Origin: an uncultured Pseudomonadota bacterium
Lineage (GTDB): Bacteria > Pseudomonadota > Gammaproteobacteria > CAJXQU01
Assembly: GCA_913058255.1 (NCBI GenBank)
Contig: CAJXQU010000022.1
Span: 1 to 33,128, forward strand
Direction of reading: 5' to 3'
Length of the DNA stretch: 33,128 nt
Part shown: positions 8,664 to 17,143 of the stretch, piece by piece
Position numbering within the stretch: the first letter of the stretch is position 1
How the letters are laid out: each line of letters opens with the position of its first letter
Notes under the pieces: model-generated
Database searches by the model: none
What the model was told of the DNA's origin: nothing
What the model saw: the letters and a program-made list of their open reading frames with translations, nothing else
Position numbers and translations under genes: made by a program

Positions 8664-9603
8664 GAGCTCGAATAAACAGCATGGGATCGCTCTCGTAATC
8701 GTTCTGTGGATGCTGGCACTAATGACCATTATTGCCTTGGCTTATTCAAGCATGACACGTAACGAAAGCTTGCTGAGTTACAACGGATTACGTTCTGCAC
8801 AAGCCCGAGAAAAAGCTGAGTCGGGGATATGGCTTGTCATTAATGATTTACTTAAACCTATCAATAATCGACGCTTTTTAGTCAATGGTTTACCCGTTCA
8901 ACTCGGAGCTATTTATCCTGAAGATGAATCAGTTCAAGACCTGTTGATCTCAATCCAAGATGAATCAGGCAAGATTGATCTCAATAAAGCTAGCCAACAA
9001 CTTCTCCTCGGTTTGCTCCGTTCAACGGGTGTTGATTCTGATCAGAGTCATCAAATAGTTGATGCGATTCTTGACTGGCGAGACAAAGATAACTTGAGTC
9101 GGCTCAATGGGGCTGAAGATGATGATTATGCAGCCAATGGTTTATCTTATGGTGCTAAAGATGGCCCGTTTAATAGTATTGGTGAGCTACAGCAAGTTCT
9201 AGGTCTGTCCCCTTCAATTTATCAAAAATTGCAGCCTCTCCTCACGGTTCACTCCTTGCAATCCAGAATCAGATTACACACAGCTCCCATTGGGGTACTA
9301 AAAGCACTCCCAGATATGTCTGATGAATTACTAGCCCAGATCATATCAGAACGCAGCACGATGGATACAACTCCCCTCTCCCTTGTTGTTCCAGATGCCT
9401 CTAAAACTCTCGTGTTTACATCAGGACAAGGTAGGGTCTTTTCCATTACCAGTGAAGCGAAGGTTAGTGGTGTAACATCTCGACTGTTGGTAACATTTGC
9501 ACTTAAAAAGAGTAATAACATGCCGATAACGATACTCGACTGGCAAGAAAATGCACCGCTGCTAACCTATCAACCTGAAACCGAACTGGAGCATAATCAA
9601 TAA
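8647..9603 (+). CDS. gspK: T2SS minor pseudopilin GspK (TTG start preferred)
   Basis: GspK caps the pseudopilus tip. The frame is open from ATG at 8566, but that would add 27 untypical residues and a 98-nt overlap with gspJ. TTG at 8647 has AGGGG at 8634-8638 eight bases upstream, and gives a 13-residue leader ending in H-G before IALVIVLWMLALMTIIALA. With this start the protein is 318 aa. The mature N-terminus lacks Glu at position 5 (Ile instead), as is characteristic of GspK. Later blocks are NESLLSYNGLRSAQAREKAESG, a helix-hairpin-helix-like region with KIDLNKAS and ILDWRDKD, and GPFNSIGELQQVLGL. The region is alpha-helical, as in known GspK. The stop is one base from the gspL start. Confidence 0.9.
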   Translation: MKHCSESSNKQHGIALVIVLWMLALMTIIALAYSSMTRNESLLSYNGLRSAQAREKAESGIWLVINDLLKPINNRRFLVNGLPVQLGAIYPEDESVQDLLISIQDESGKIDLNKASQQLLLGLLRSTGVDSDQSHQIVDAILDWRDKDNLSRLNGAEDDDYAANGLSYGAKDGPFNSIGELQQVLGLSPSIYQKLQPLLTVHSLQSRIRLHTAPIGVLKALPDMSDELLAQIISERSTMDTTPLSLVVPDASKTLVFTSGQGRVFSITSEAKVSGVTSRLLVTFALKKSNNMPITILDWQENAPLLTYQPETELEHNQ

Positions 9604-9604
9604 A

Positions 9605-10693
9605 ATGCCATTGAATTCTGAATCATCAATGATCAACTGGTGGCTACAAGGCTTGGGGTTTCTAATACCTACGGAACTTAAAAATCGGTTTAGCCCAATC
9701 AAAAGGCGGATCTTGATCCAGTTACAAGATGAGCAGCTGGCTGTCAACTGGCCATCCCAAGAATCAGACACATCACCTGTTCGATATCACTTATCATTAG
9801 ACAATGAAAGGCAAGAGTTCTCACGGTTACTATCTAAATACAATAAGAAAAAATACATGTTGGTGCTTTGTCTTCCCGCAACAAAAGGGCTGAAGAAATA
9901 TATAAAATTACCACTCAATGCTGAAACCGATCTGGCCAATATTCTTGAATTTGAGTTCGATCGACAAACTCCGTTTACACACGATCAGATCTATTCTGGC
10001 TATCATGTAATCAGTAAGAATAAGGAGAGCAACACTCTCACTATTGAACTAAATGTTGTCCCAAATAAATACCTAGACTCACAGCTAGCTATTTTACAAA
10101 AAGTGGGGATAATTCCACAAGCTGTGGAAATACTATCTGATACCACAACCACAGTACATGGAATTAACGTTCTCCCTGTAGATACTAACAAGAAACAACC
10201 AACAGCAGCTCGGTATGTAAATATGTTTCTTATTCTATTTAGTCTCATATTATTAGGTGTATTGACAGCGCTTCCTTTTCAGAATATTAAGCTCGCAATC
10301 AAACAAACTGAGAAAACTATACAGGAAGCTAGAGTAGATGCTGTGGAAGTAAATAAACTGCGGTCAGAATGGGAAACAATGCAAGAAAGACAGTCTATTG
10401 TGAATAACAAAATTGAGAACCATAGTTCAGTGACAGTACTGCTTGAGGAGTTAACTCGACTGCTTCCGGATGACACCTGGTTAAGTCAATTACACATCAA
10501 AAAAACAACACTTCGCCTACAAGGTGAGTCGGCTGCAGCCACCAATCTAATCAGTCTGATTGAAAACTCTGAGTACTTTTCAGGAACACGCTTTCAGTCT
10601 CCGGTCACTAGCAATTTATCCACTGGCAATGATCGTTTTCAAATCACAACACAGAATAGATCCCAAGCTGTTTCTCAGGTTTTTTCAAAATGA
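9605..10693 (+). CDS. gspL: T2SS inner-membrane assembly protein GspL (PilN-like, XpsL type)
   Basis: GspL recruits the GspE ATPase to the inner membrane. The 362-aa protein has an N-terminal cytoplasmic part with the block LEFEFDRQTPF (114-124), seen in XpsL/PilN-type GspL proteins, a single membrane segment at about 206-225, a coiled-coil-like helix (228-270) and a C-terminal PilN-type ferredoxin-like domain (about 275-345: LLEELTRLLPDDTWLSQL, then LRLQGES). The cytoplasmic domain is not the classic actin-like GspL layout in my reading, so the name rests on the PilN-like part and its operon position. It follows gspK by one base and overlaps gspM by four. Confidence 0.85.
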   Translation: MPLNSESSMINWWLQGLGFLIPTELKNRFSPIKRRILIQLQDEQLAVNWPSQESDTSPVRYHLSLDNERQEFSRLLSKYNKKKYMLVLCLPATKGLKKYIKLPLNAETDLANILEFEFDRQTPFTHDQIYSGYHVISKNKESNTLTIELNVVPNKYLDSQLAILQKVGIIPQAVEILSDTTTTVHGINVLPVDTNKKQPTAARYVNMFLILFSLILLGVLTALPFQNIKLAIKQTEKTIQEARVDAVEVNKLRSEWETMQERQSIVNNKIENHSSVTVLLEELTRLLPDDTWLSQLHIKKTTLRLQGESAAATNLISLIENSEYFSGTRFQSPVTSNLSTGNDRFQITTQNRSQAVSQVFSK

Positions 10694-11280
10694 CATTAAC
10701 GCGTTGGCAACATGCTTTGCTCTCACTGATAATATTGTTCGGAATGATGATGTTAATTCTTCTGGCCTGCGTCAAACCCTCAGTTTCTTATTATCAAGCA
10801 CTGCAAACTGAACTCAACACAAAACAGGAACGTTTACAGCGTTATCGTGCCGTGGCAGCACAACAAGATGAACTTATTCCGTTCTATCAACAACAACTTA
10901 ATAGCCCTCAAGATCAACAATATTTCCTTAAACAAGTAACACCTTCATTAGCTGCTGCAAAACTACAAGAAAAAATCAAATCATTATTAGCTTTGCATCA
11001 AGGACAGCTGATCAGCACCCAAGCTGTTCCCGTACAAAAAGAAGAAATTCTTACCCCCGTGATGATCCGCATTAATATGAAATCTGATATTGAAGCTTTG
11101 CTTAAGATCTTGCATAGTTTGGAATCTACAAAACCTCTGGCATTTATTGATAATCTTCAGATCCAGCGCGTAGGTGGAGCACGAAATAACCATCAACGAA
11201 AGAGCAAGCTTACGATCAAACCTCTCAATACTCGTTTTGATCTCAGGGTTTATATGTTGAATGAAAAGGTAAAGCCTTAA
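10690..11280 (+). CDS. gspM: T2SS protein GspM (GspM-b / XpsM type)
   Basis: GspM is the inner-membrane partner of GspL. The 196-aa protein has one N-terminal membrane helix (about 8-28), a periplasmic coiled-coil stretch (35-65, YYQALQTELNTKQERLQRYR) and a ferredoxin-like C-terminal domain with VMIRINMKSDIEALLKILHS and FIDNLQIQR. This layout corresponds to the GspM-b family found in Xps-like systems. Its ATG overlaps the gspL stop by four bases and its stop overlaps the next ATG by one (TAATG). Confidence 0.85.
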   Translation: MTLTRWQHALLSLIILFGMMMLILLACVKPSVSYYQALQTELNTKQERLQRYRAVAAQQDELIPFYQQQLNSPQDQQYFLKQVTPSLAAAKLQEKIKSLLALHQGQLISTQAVPVQKEEILTPVMIRINMKSDIEALLKILHSLESTKPLAFIDNLQIQRVGGARNNHQRKSKLTIKPLNTRFDLRVYMLNEKVKP

Positions 11281-11930
11281 TGCTAAGCAGTAAACTCACG
11301 ACACTGATCCTTCTCATCACTTGTGCTCTCCTCGGAGGCATGATCAACTACCTGCTTAAGAACCCTCTGGAGTTGACTGCTATATCATCAAAGTCTTCTT
11401 ATGAAGCGTTAAATCTTACAAAAATATCCGTGAGCGAAGTTAACTCACTTGCAAACATACATACTTTTAATCAGGTAGTGGAAAGACCATTATTTTCTAA
11501 CAATAGACAACCTAAAGAGATGGAGACAGTAAAAAAAATCCTTGAGCCTAACGTTGAACCAACCCCGGTTAATAAACCTGCTCTAAAACTGATAGGAATA
11601 GTTTTAAGTGATGAAGATAAAATAGCATTATTTAAAAGTGAAAATGAGTTAAAACTTCAACGTATTCAATTAGGCGAAACCGTTGATGGGTGGAAGCTTA
11701 TCGAGATACACTCTAGCTCGGTTAAGTTAGCTTCAGGAAAAAATAAAATCACTTTTAAAATTTCCAGAAAAAAAGATTCACGGCAGTTGTTAAATACACC
11801 TCCACAACGTTTCATAAATAAGCAATCCATACCGAACCTAAAGATACCTCAGCCTAGCATAGACCCCGTAAACAGTTTGAACATACCTCCTCAAATCCCC
11901 GCAGGGTTACTCAAACCTCCTGTTCAATGA
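11280..11930 (+). CDS. gspN: T2SS GspN/XpsN-like protein with GspC-type HR domain
   Basis: A 216-aa protein that ends the gsp operon. It has an N-terminal membrane helix (8-25), then the block VVERPLFSNNRQP (67-78), which is the hallmark of GspC and XpsN proteins, and a small beta domain at 101-162 (LKLIGIVLSDEDKIALF ... IQLGETVDGWKL ... VKLASGKN) matching the GspC homology region that contacts the secretin. No PDZ domain follows. Instead there is a 50-residue Pro/Asn-rich tail. The operon has no separate gspC, so this protein most likely fills that bridging role. The exact name (GspN, GspC or PilP-like) is a matter of convention. Confidence 0.82.
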   Translation: MLSSKLTTLILLITCALLGGMINYLLKNPLELTAISSKSSYEALNLTKISVSEVNSLANIHTFNQVVERPLFSNNRQPKEMETVKKILEPNVEPTPVNKPALKLIGIVLSDEDKIALFKSENELKLQRIQLGETVDGWKLIEIHSSSVKLASGKNKITFKISRKKDSRQLLNTPPQRFINKQSIPNLKIPQPSIDPVNSLNIPPQIPAGLLKPPVQ

Positions 11931-12027
11931 GTAACCGTTAATATCTTTCTGTCAGGGTTTTAACGATAGTTAAGTAATATATAAGGTGAACTCCAAGGTA
12001 GGTATTTAAAGACTATGTGATGATATT

Positions 12028-12058
12028 GGCTGGTTGGTAACTTTAGCCAGCTTAATTT
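12028..12058 (+). terminator. Possible terminator between convergent gsp operon and HD-GYP gene
   Basis: A hairpin with GCTGG (12029-12033) pairing CCAGC (12047-12051), extended by weaker pairs around a seven-base loop, followed by TTAATTT. It sits between two convergent genes and touches the stop of the minus-strand gene at 12052. The stem is short and the T tract broken, so this is only a candidate. Confidence 0.35.
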
Positions 12059-13356
12059 CCAGGATCGATAAAGTAATTTATCGAGTCGCCAAAATTCAAA
12101 TAAGATAAAACGTTTGCTGAGACTTCGTTCCTTCGAATGGTTTCTTTTATTGTTACATCTTCCTCAGACAAATCAATAATAGCCGCTTCTTCCTTTGGAA
12201 TGTCTTCATCGTAAACAACAACGTGAGGATTCAGTAAGTCGTCATGATTCACTGCTGTGACGCCGGCCACGAGATCATTTGAAAGCCGAACCAATGTCCC
12301 CGGAGGGTAAACTCCTAACTTATTAATAAATATTGAAAGGATCTTTTTATCGAATTTAGTTTGCGAAAACATGAGGGACATGGCTTCATAAGGTGTCAAT
12401 AATTTTTTATTTCTAGGACAGTTACATAAATCATCATACGCCGTCGCGACTACAACTATCTTGCTCAACTTCCCAATCTTTTCAGACGTTAATTGATAAG
12501 GATATCCGGTACCATCTTCATACTCATGATGTTGCTCAATTATTTGAATTACAGCCTTGGGTAACTGATCCAACTTCCGTACTATTTCTGCTCCATACCG
12601 TGGATGTAATTCGTAAACTTTTTTTTCAACTGCGGTGAAAGCTGATGTTTTTCGTGAGATTTTGGTAGGCACTTTTAACATTCCAAAATCATGCAGCATA
12701 GCCCCTACGCCTAGGTAGTTCATTTCCTCCTCACTTAAACCAAGTTGCTTGCCGATAATTAATGACAGCATTGTAACGTTGATTATATGAAAGTAACTCC
12801 CCTCTTCTTGTCCTTTCATGTTGACCAATTGCATTGTGGAATTCTGATCTTTTAAAATGTCACCAACAATATCTTCGACTAAAGTTTCCGCAATGGCTAA
12901 AGATTCTTTTGGACGAGCCTGAAAACTTGAAACCAAATTTTTTACTGCACCAACAGACTCAGTGAATGCCTTCTCACAACGGTTTAGACTAACTCGACGC
13001 TCTTTTAATAATTTAATTCGTTTTGTTTTTTCTTGAAAAGCTTCTTCAATCAAAAGCTCTGTATTTTCTTCTTGAACTTCTTCATCACTATCTACACTGG
13101 CAATTTCAGGTGTAGCCTGAACCGGTTGAGAGACTTTAATATCACTACGAGATGGATCATATAAAATCAATTCTACCCCTAGTCCCTTAATCAACCTTAT
13201 CTGTTTTTCGGTCTTTATTTTGAAAGATCGGAACATAAATGGACAATCTGTCCATGAGCCATCAAGCCGGATATAGTGCCCAACTTGTAATTGGTCGACA
13301 TCTATTTTTTCTAACGACACTGCGCAACATTCCATAACTATAAGTATGCCAAACAT
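12052..13356 (-). CDS. DUF3391 / HD-GYP domain protein, altered signature
   Basis: HD-GYP proteins usually hydrolyse cyclic di-GMP. The 434-aa product starts with a DUF3391-like domain (about 15-75: KIDVDQLQVGHYIRLDGSW), then an acidic linker and helix (80-130) and an HD-GYP domain (about 175-330). H190, H222-D223, H251, H276-H277 and D281-GTGYP (GYP 284-286) are present. Two positions differ from the usual pattern: HDxGK reads HDFGM (M226), and the Asp of the vaDxxDAL motif is Thr (T305 in VATAYDDL). Catalytic activity is therefore uncertain. A C-terminal region after about 345 (GVYPPGTLVRLSN) is normal for the class. Start codon is open: 13356 (ATG), 13335 (ATG) and 13320 (GTG, giving MSLEKIDVDQL, the usual family start) are all possible. 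It converges on the gsp operon. Confidence 0.9.
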   Translation of the reverse strand: MFGILIVMECCAVSLEKIDVDQLQVGHYIRLDGSWTDCPFMFRSFKIKTEKQIRLIKGLGVELILYDPSRSDIKVSQPVQATPEIASVDSDEEVQEENTELLIEEAFQEKTKRIKLLKERRVSLNRCEKAFTESVGAVKNLVSSFQARPKESLAIAETLVEDIVGDILKDQNSTMQLVNMKGQEEGSYFHIINVTMLSLIIGKQLGLSEEEMNYLGVGAMLHDFGMLKVPTKISRKTSAFTAVEKKVYELHPRYGAEIVRKLDQLPKAVIQIIEQHHEYEDGTGYPYQLTSEKIGKLSKIVVVATAYDDLCNCPRNKKLLTPYEAMSLMFSQTKFDKKILSIFINKLGVYPPGTLVRLSNDLVAGVTAVNHDDLLNPHVVVYDEDIPKEEAAIIDLSEEDVTIKETIRRNEVSANVLSYLNFGDSINYFIDPGN

Positions 13357-13404
13357 ATCGGCTTTCTAAATAGAAACTTGAAAAGAGTATTCTGCCTATC
13401 GGCC

Positions 13405-15408
13405 TTACCTTAACCCTTGTTCACGTAGTCGATCTATTTCATCTCGCATCCGTGCTGCTTCTTCAAATTCTAAATCACGGGCATGGCGATACATCTGCTC
13501 TTCCATCTGCTTGAGTCTTTTCATCAACACATCTGGAGGCATAACCGTGTAGTCCGCAGCATCTTCAGCCACTTTCTTGACGCTTTTAGACGATGCAAAT
13601 CCATCTGTTCTTGCACCCTCCATCACATCCGCTATACCTTTTTTAATGCCTTTCGGAGTAATACCATTTTTTTCATTAAATTCAGACTGCAACTTACGAC
13701 GACGCTCTGTTTCATCCATTGCCCGTTTCATAGAGCCTGTGATCTTATCAGCGTAAAGAATTGCTCTGCCTTCCAGATTCCTCGCAGCTCGGCCAATGGT
13801 TTGAATCAAAGCTCTCTCTGACCGCAAAAAACCTTCCTTATCAGCATCCAGAATAGCCACTAAAGATACTTCAGGAATATCTAGCCCTTCTCGCAACAAG
13901 TTGATTCCAACAAGTACATCGAAAACCCCAAGCCTCAGATCACGAATGATTTCGACGCGCTCGACCGTATCAATATCTGAATGTAAATAACGGACTTTTA
14001 CATGGTGTTCGGCCAAATAATCTGTCAGATCTTCTGACATTCGTTTGGTCAATGTTGTAATTAATACACGTTCTTTTTTCTTCACCCGAATAGAAATTTC
14101 TGACAGCACATCATCCACCTGTGAGGCAACAGGTCTGACTTCTACAGGAGGATCCAGTAAGCCCGTGGGACGAACGATCTGCTCAGCCACTCGCCCAGAA
14201 TGCTCATATTCATAAGTACCTGGCGTCGCTGAAACAAAGATGGTTTGTGGCGCGATATGTTCAAATTCATCAAAGCGCATTGGTCGGTTATCTAGCGCAG
14301 AAGGCAGTCGGAAGCCATATTCCACTAAATTCATCTTCCGCGAACGATCACCTTTATACATCGCTCCCAGCTGCGGAATGGTGACGTGACTTTCATCGAT
14401 CACTAGCAAAGCATTATCAGGTAAATAGTCAAACAAGGTCGGGGGTGGCTCCCCCGGTTTGCGTCCAGATAAATAACGCGAGTAATTTTCAATACCCTGA
14501 CAATAACCAATTTCCAGAATCATCTCGATATCAAACCGTGTGCGTTGCTCAAGTCGTTGTCGCTCGACTAGTTTTTTCAGATCTTCTAACTCTTTTAGCC
14601 TACCATCCAGCTCACTTTTGATCTTGTCGACCGCCCCTAACATCGTTTCACGCGCGGTCACATAGTGCGTTTTGGGATAAATGGTTAAACGTGGAACACG
14701 ACGAATGACTTCCCCTGTCAACGGATCAAAATAAGATAAAGACTCTATTTCATCATCGAAGATCTCAATCCGCACCGCCTCCCGATCAGACTCCGCAGGG
14801 AAAACGTCAATCACATCACCGCGCACGCGATAACTTGCTCGGTGTAGCTCAATTTCATTGCGGTTATATTGCAACTCGGCTAGGCGTCTGATCAAATCAC
14901 GTTGATTTGCCTGCTCTCCGCGCACCAAGTGCATCACCATCTTATGATATGAATCTGGGTCACCCAAACCATAGATCGCAGACACTGTTGCAACAATGAT
15001 CGCATCGGGACGTTCTAACAGCGCCTTGGTTGCCGAAAGCCGCATCTGCTCGATATGCTCATTTATCGATGCATCTTTCTCTATATAGGTGTCCGATGCA
15101 GGAACATAGGCTTCTGGCTGGTAATAGTCATAATAGGAGACGAAATACTCAACGGAATTTTCTGGAAAAAACTCCCTCATCTCACCGTAAAGTTGAGCCG
15201 CTAGGGTTTTGTTGTGTGCTAATATTAATGTTGGGCGTTGTCGTTCTTGAATGACATTAGCAATCGTAAATGTCTTACCCGAGCCAGTCACACCAAGCAA
15301 AGTCTGCTCAGCAAGCCCGTCATCCAGCCCTCCAATAAGACTTTTGATGGCTTCTGGTTGATCGCCAGCAGGTTTGTATTCAGATTGCAGCTTAAATGGT
15401 TGCTTCAT
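13405..15408 (-). CDS. uvrB: Excinuclease ABC subunit UvrB
   Basis: UvrB is the damage-verification helicase of nucleotide excision repair, acting with UvrA and UvrC. The 667-aa protein starts [21 protein letters not shown], aligned to the start of E. coli UvrB. An in-frame TTG at 15429 would add seven residues without support. Visible motifs: Walker A GVTGSGKT, the beta-hairpin [12 protein letters not shown] that clamps DNA, the DEAD-like DESHV, and helicase motifs [22 protein letters not shown] and QTIGRAARN. The C-terminal UVR motif ([19 protein letters not shown]) binds UvrC. Complete and of normal length. Divergent from the aminotransferase gene. Confidence 0.98.
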   Translation of the reverse strand: MKQPFKLQSEYKPAGDQPEAIKSLIGGLDDGLAEQTLLGVTGSGKTFTIANVIQERQRPTLILAHNKTLAAQLYGEMREFFPENSVEYFVSYYDYYQPEAYVPASDTYIEKDASINEHIEQMRLSATKALLERPDAIIVATVSAIYGLGDPDSYHKMVMHLVRGEQANQRDLIRRLAELQYNRNEIELHRASYRVRGDVIDVFPAESDREAVRIEIFDDEIESLSYFDPLTGEVIRRVPRLTIYPKTHYVTARETMLGAVDKIKSELDGRLKELEDLKKLVERQRLEQRTRFDIEMILEIGYCQGIENYSRYLSGRKPGEPPPTLFDYLPDNALLVIDESHVTIPQLGAMYKGDRSRKMNLVEYGFRLPSALDNRPMRFDEFEHIAPQTIFVSATPGTYEYEHSGRVAEQIVRPTGLLDPPVEVRPVASQVDDVLSEISIRVKKKERVLITTLTKRMSEDLTDYLAEHHVKVRYLHSDIDTVERVEIIRDLRLGVFDVLVGINLLREGLDIPEVSLVAILDADKEGFLRSERALIQTIGRAARNLEGRAILYADKITGSMKRAMDETERRRKLQSEFNEKNGITPKGIKKGIADVMEGARTDGFASSKSVKKVAEDAADYTVMPPDVLMKRLKQMEEQMYRHARDLEFEEAARMRDEIDRLREQGLR

Positions 15409-15453
15409 AGCAGTTTTGTTTAATATCAATGATTATTATCAGTAAATGGCTTG

Positions 15454-15469
15454 TGTTTTCAAAAAACAG
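15454..15469 (-). promoter_or_regulatory. Degenerate LexA-box-like half palindrome upstream of uvrB
   Basis: On the minus strand this reads CTGTTTTTTGAAAACA: a good left half (CTGT), but ACA where CAG is expected after the ten-base spacer. It lies about 46 bp before the uvrB ATG, where E. coli uvrB has a LexA box of similar T-rich type (CTG, T tract, CAG). SOS control is possible, not shown. Confidence 0.3.
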
Positions 15470-15582
15470 TCGAAAAGATGATTCTTTTTGGTGCTCTGCG
15501 GCAAAACTTCAAGTATATTACATTCGCGTTTCAATATCGTTCAATCAACAATAAATCGTTAATTTTTAATAGGTAGAAAAAA

Positions 15583-16761
15583 GTGAAAGTATCCCACAGA
15601 GCAAATAGCATCAAACCATCACCAACGCTGGCTGTTTCCGCCAAAGCTGCAGAGCTTAAAGCGGCAGGTAAGGATATTATTAGCCTTGCTGCGGGTGAGC
15701 CTGATTTCGACACGCCAGATTTTGTCAAAGAAGTGGCGATTAACTCGATTAACGATGGCTTCACGAAATACACTGCTGTAGATGGTACTCCTGTCTTGAA
15801 AAAAGCGATCCAAACTAAATTCAAGAACGAGAACAACCTTGATTATGATCTCGATCAGATTTTAGTATCCGTTGGTTGTAAACACAGTATTTATAACCTA
15901 ATGCAAGCAACGCTTGATCCGGGTGATGAAGTGATCATCCCTGCTCCATACTGGGTTTCTTATCCAGACATGGTTCAATTGACTGGCGCGGAACCCGTTA
16001 TCTTAAAAACTGGCATTGCAGATAACTTCAAGATCACACCGAAACAGTTAAAAGGTGCGATCAACGAAAACACGCGTATGTTGATCCTTAACAGCCCTTC
16101 AAACCCTACCGGTAGTAATTATACGGAAGAAGAGCTTAAAGCTTTAGGTGAAGTCTTACTTGAACATCCAGAAATCATGATTGCTTCTGATGATATCTAT
16201 GAGCACATCCTTTGGGGAGCTGACCGATTTGTGAATATCGTCAACGCCTGTCCTAAACTCTACAAACAAACCATCATTTTGAATGGCGTTTCAAAAGCCT
16301 ATTCAATGACAGGCTGGCGGATCGGATACGCGGCCGGTGATGTGAGTATCATTAAAGCAATGAAGAAGATCCAATCTCAAAGTACTTCAAACCCAGCATC
16401 GACAGCACAATTTGCTGCCCAAGCTGCTCTGCAAGGCGATCAGTCTATCGTGCGTGAATGGTGTCAAATATTCAAAGCTCGGCATGACTTCGTTTGTGGG
16501 GAATTAAACAAGATCGATGGTGTTCGTTGCCGTCCATCAGAAGGGACTTTTTATAGCTTCCCTGATCTAAATGACGTTATCGACAGAATGCCGAATATCA
16601 GCAACGATATCGAACTCGCTGAATACCTTTTAGAAGAAGCTGGTGTCGCTATCGTGCCTGGTTCTGCATTTGGTGCACCTGGTTGCATCCGTATTTCATT
16701 TGCGACCAGTATGGAGCTTTTGGAAGAGTCTCTAGCGCGAATAGCTAAAGCTCTAGCTTAA
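15583..16761 (+). CDS. aspC: PLP-dependent class I aminotransferase (aspartate aminotransferase-like)
   Basis: A fold-type I, class I/II aminotransferase, cytosolic, most likely transferring the amino group of aspartate to 2-oxoglutarate. The 392-aa protein has the small-domain entry LAAGEPDFDTPDFV, cofactor residues in PAPYWVSYPDMV and NSPSNPTG (N and P of the PLP-binding loop), SDDIYE (Asp to the PLP pyridine N), the Schiff-base lysine K238 in GVSKAYSMTGWRIGY, and the carboxylate-binding Arg in RISFA. The start is GTG at 15583 with AGG ten bases upstream. It is the 1-beta-type aspartate aminotransferase layout rather than the E. coli AspC type. The gene symbol follows Pseudomonas usage, and its substrate is inferred. 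Confidence 0.9.
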   Translation: MKVSHRANSIKPSPTLAVSAKAAELKAAGKDIISLAAGEPDFDTPDFVKEVAINSINDGFTKYTAVDGTPVLKKAIQTKFKNENNLDYDLDQILVSVGCKHSIYNLMQATLDPGDEVIIPAPYWVSYPDMVQLTGAEPVILKTGIADNFKITPKQLKGAINENTRMLILNSPSNPTGSNYTEEELKALGEVLLEHPEIMIASDDIYEHILWGADRFVNIVNACPKLYKQTIILNGVSKAYSMTGWRIGYAAGDVSIIKAMKKIQSQSTSNPASTAQFAAQAALQGDQSIVREWCQIFKARHDFVCGELNKIDGVRCRPSEGTFYSFPDLNDVIDRMPNISNDIELAEYLLEEAGVAIVPGSAFGAPGCIRISFATSMELLEESLARIAKALA

Positions 16762-16805
16762 TAGCCCATTAAATTTAAATACGCGAAAAAAAGTACACAA
16801 TCACG

Positions 16806-16834
16806 TTGACCAAATCGGTTCTGATCAGTATTAT
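16806..16834 (+). promoter_or_regulatory. Sigma-70 promoter of tRNA-Asn
   Basis: TTGACC at 16806-16811 and TATTAT at 16829-16834 are 17 bases apart, close to the consensus. A G/C-rich discriminator (GCGCG, 16835-16839) follows, typical of stable-RNA promoters under stringent control. The tRNA starts 17 bases after the -10. Confidence 0.75.
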
Positions 16835-16850
16835 GCGCGTTCAATTTTAA

Positions 16851-16926
16851 TCCTTGGTAGCTCAGTTGGTAGAGCGGGTGACTGTTAATCACTAGGTCGG
16901 CGGTTCGAGCCCGTCCCAAGGAGCCA
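16851..16926 (+). tRNA. tRNA-Asn (anticodon GTT)
   Basis: A 76-base gene with the 3' CCA encoded. The acceptor stem TCCTTGG pairs with CCAAGGA, the D arm is GCTC...GAGC, the anticodon stem GGTGA pairs with TCACT around CTGTTAA with GTT at 16884-16886, and the T arm contains GGTTCGAGCC. G is the discriminator base. Its neighbours, the aminotransferase and wbpM-like genes, match the end of the Pseudomonas O-antigen locus as I recall it. Confidence 0.98.
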
Positions 16927-16931
16927 AATTT

Positions 16932-16970
16932 AAAAATCCTGAATAATAAAAATTATTCGGGATTTTTTTT
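16932..16970 (+). terminator. Rho-independent terminator of tRNA-Asn
   Basis: The stem AATCCTGAATAAT (16935-16947) pairs with ATTATTCGGGATT (16952-16964), with one G-T wobble and an AAAA loop, followed by an unbroken run of eight T (16963-16970). The stem can be extended by further A-T pairs into the T run. It starts six bases after the tRNA CCA. Confidence 0.9.
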
Positions 16971-16987
16971 GGCTTCGATTTAATCTT

Positions 16988-17033
16988 AACAAACGCTACT
17001 TTCGAACGCGGAAGTTCAAAGGTAACGTTTGTT
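16988..17033. repeat. 46-nt imperfect inverted repeat downstream of tRNA-Asn
   Basis: AACAAACG (16988-16995) pairs with CGTTTGTT (17026-17033). After a C/A mismatch come six pairs with one T-G wobble, then another mismatch and four pairs (GAAC/GTTC) around a GCGGAA loop. It lies between the tRNA terminator and galU. Function is unknown. It could help end transcription from either side (TTTT follows on the plus strand) or be a dispersed element. Confidence 0.7.
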
Positions 17034-17143
17034 TTGGGGCTTGAATAATCTGCTGCTTAAGTTCACATGTTTAATTCAGTCTTAATGTAATTCAAAAAAA
17101 TCAGCTAAATCATTTTTTTGTATTAATGTATTTATTCAATACA

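Noticed and set aside
15409-15429. Extended uvrB start at TTG 15429
   Set aside because: ATG 15408 aligns with the known UvrB start; the seven extra residues have no ribosome site or conservation.
16851-17033. tRNA-Asn as attachment site of an integrated island
   Set aside because: No integrase gene and no second copy of the tRNA 3' end are seen within the window.
16988-17033. Hairpin as an integron attC site
   Set aside because: The ends (AACAAACG and CGTTTGTT) do not fit the RYYYAAC/GTTRRRY cores well, there is no integrase and no cassette row.
17094-17119. A/T palindrome after galU as terminator
   Set aside because: Pairing is A-T only (AAAAAAAT with ATTTTTTT) around a ten-base loop, too weak to call.
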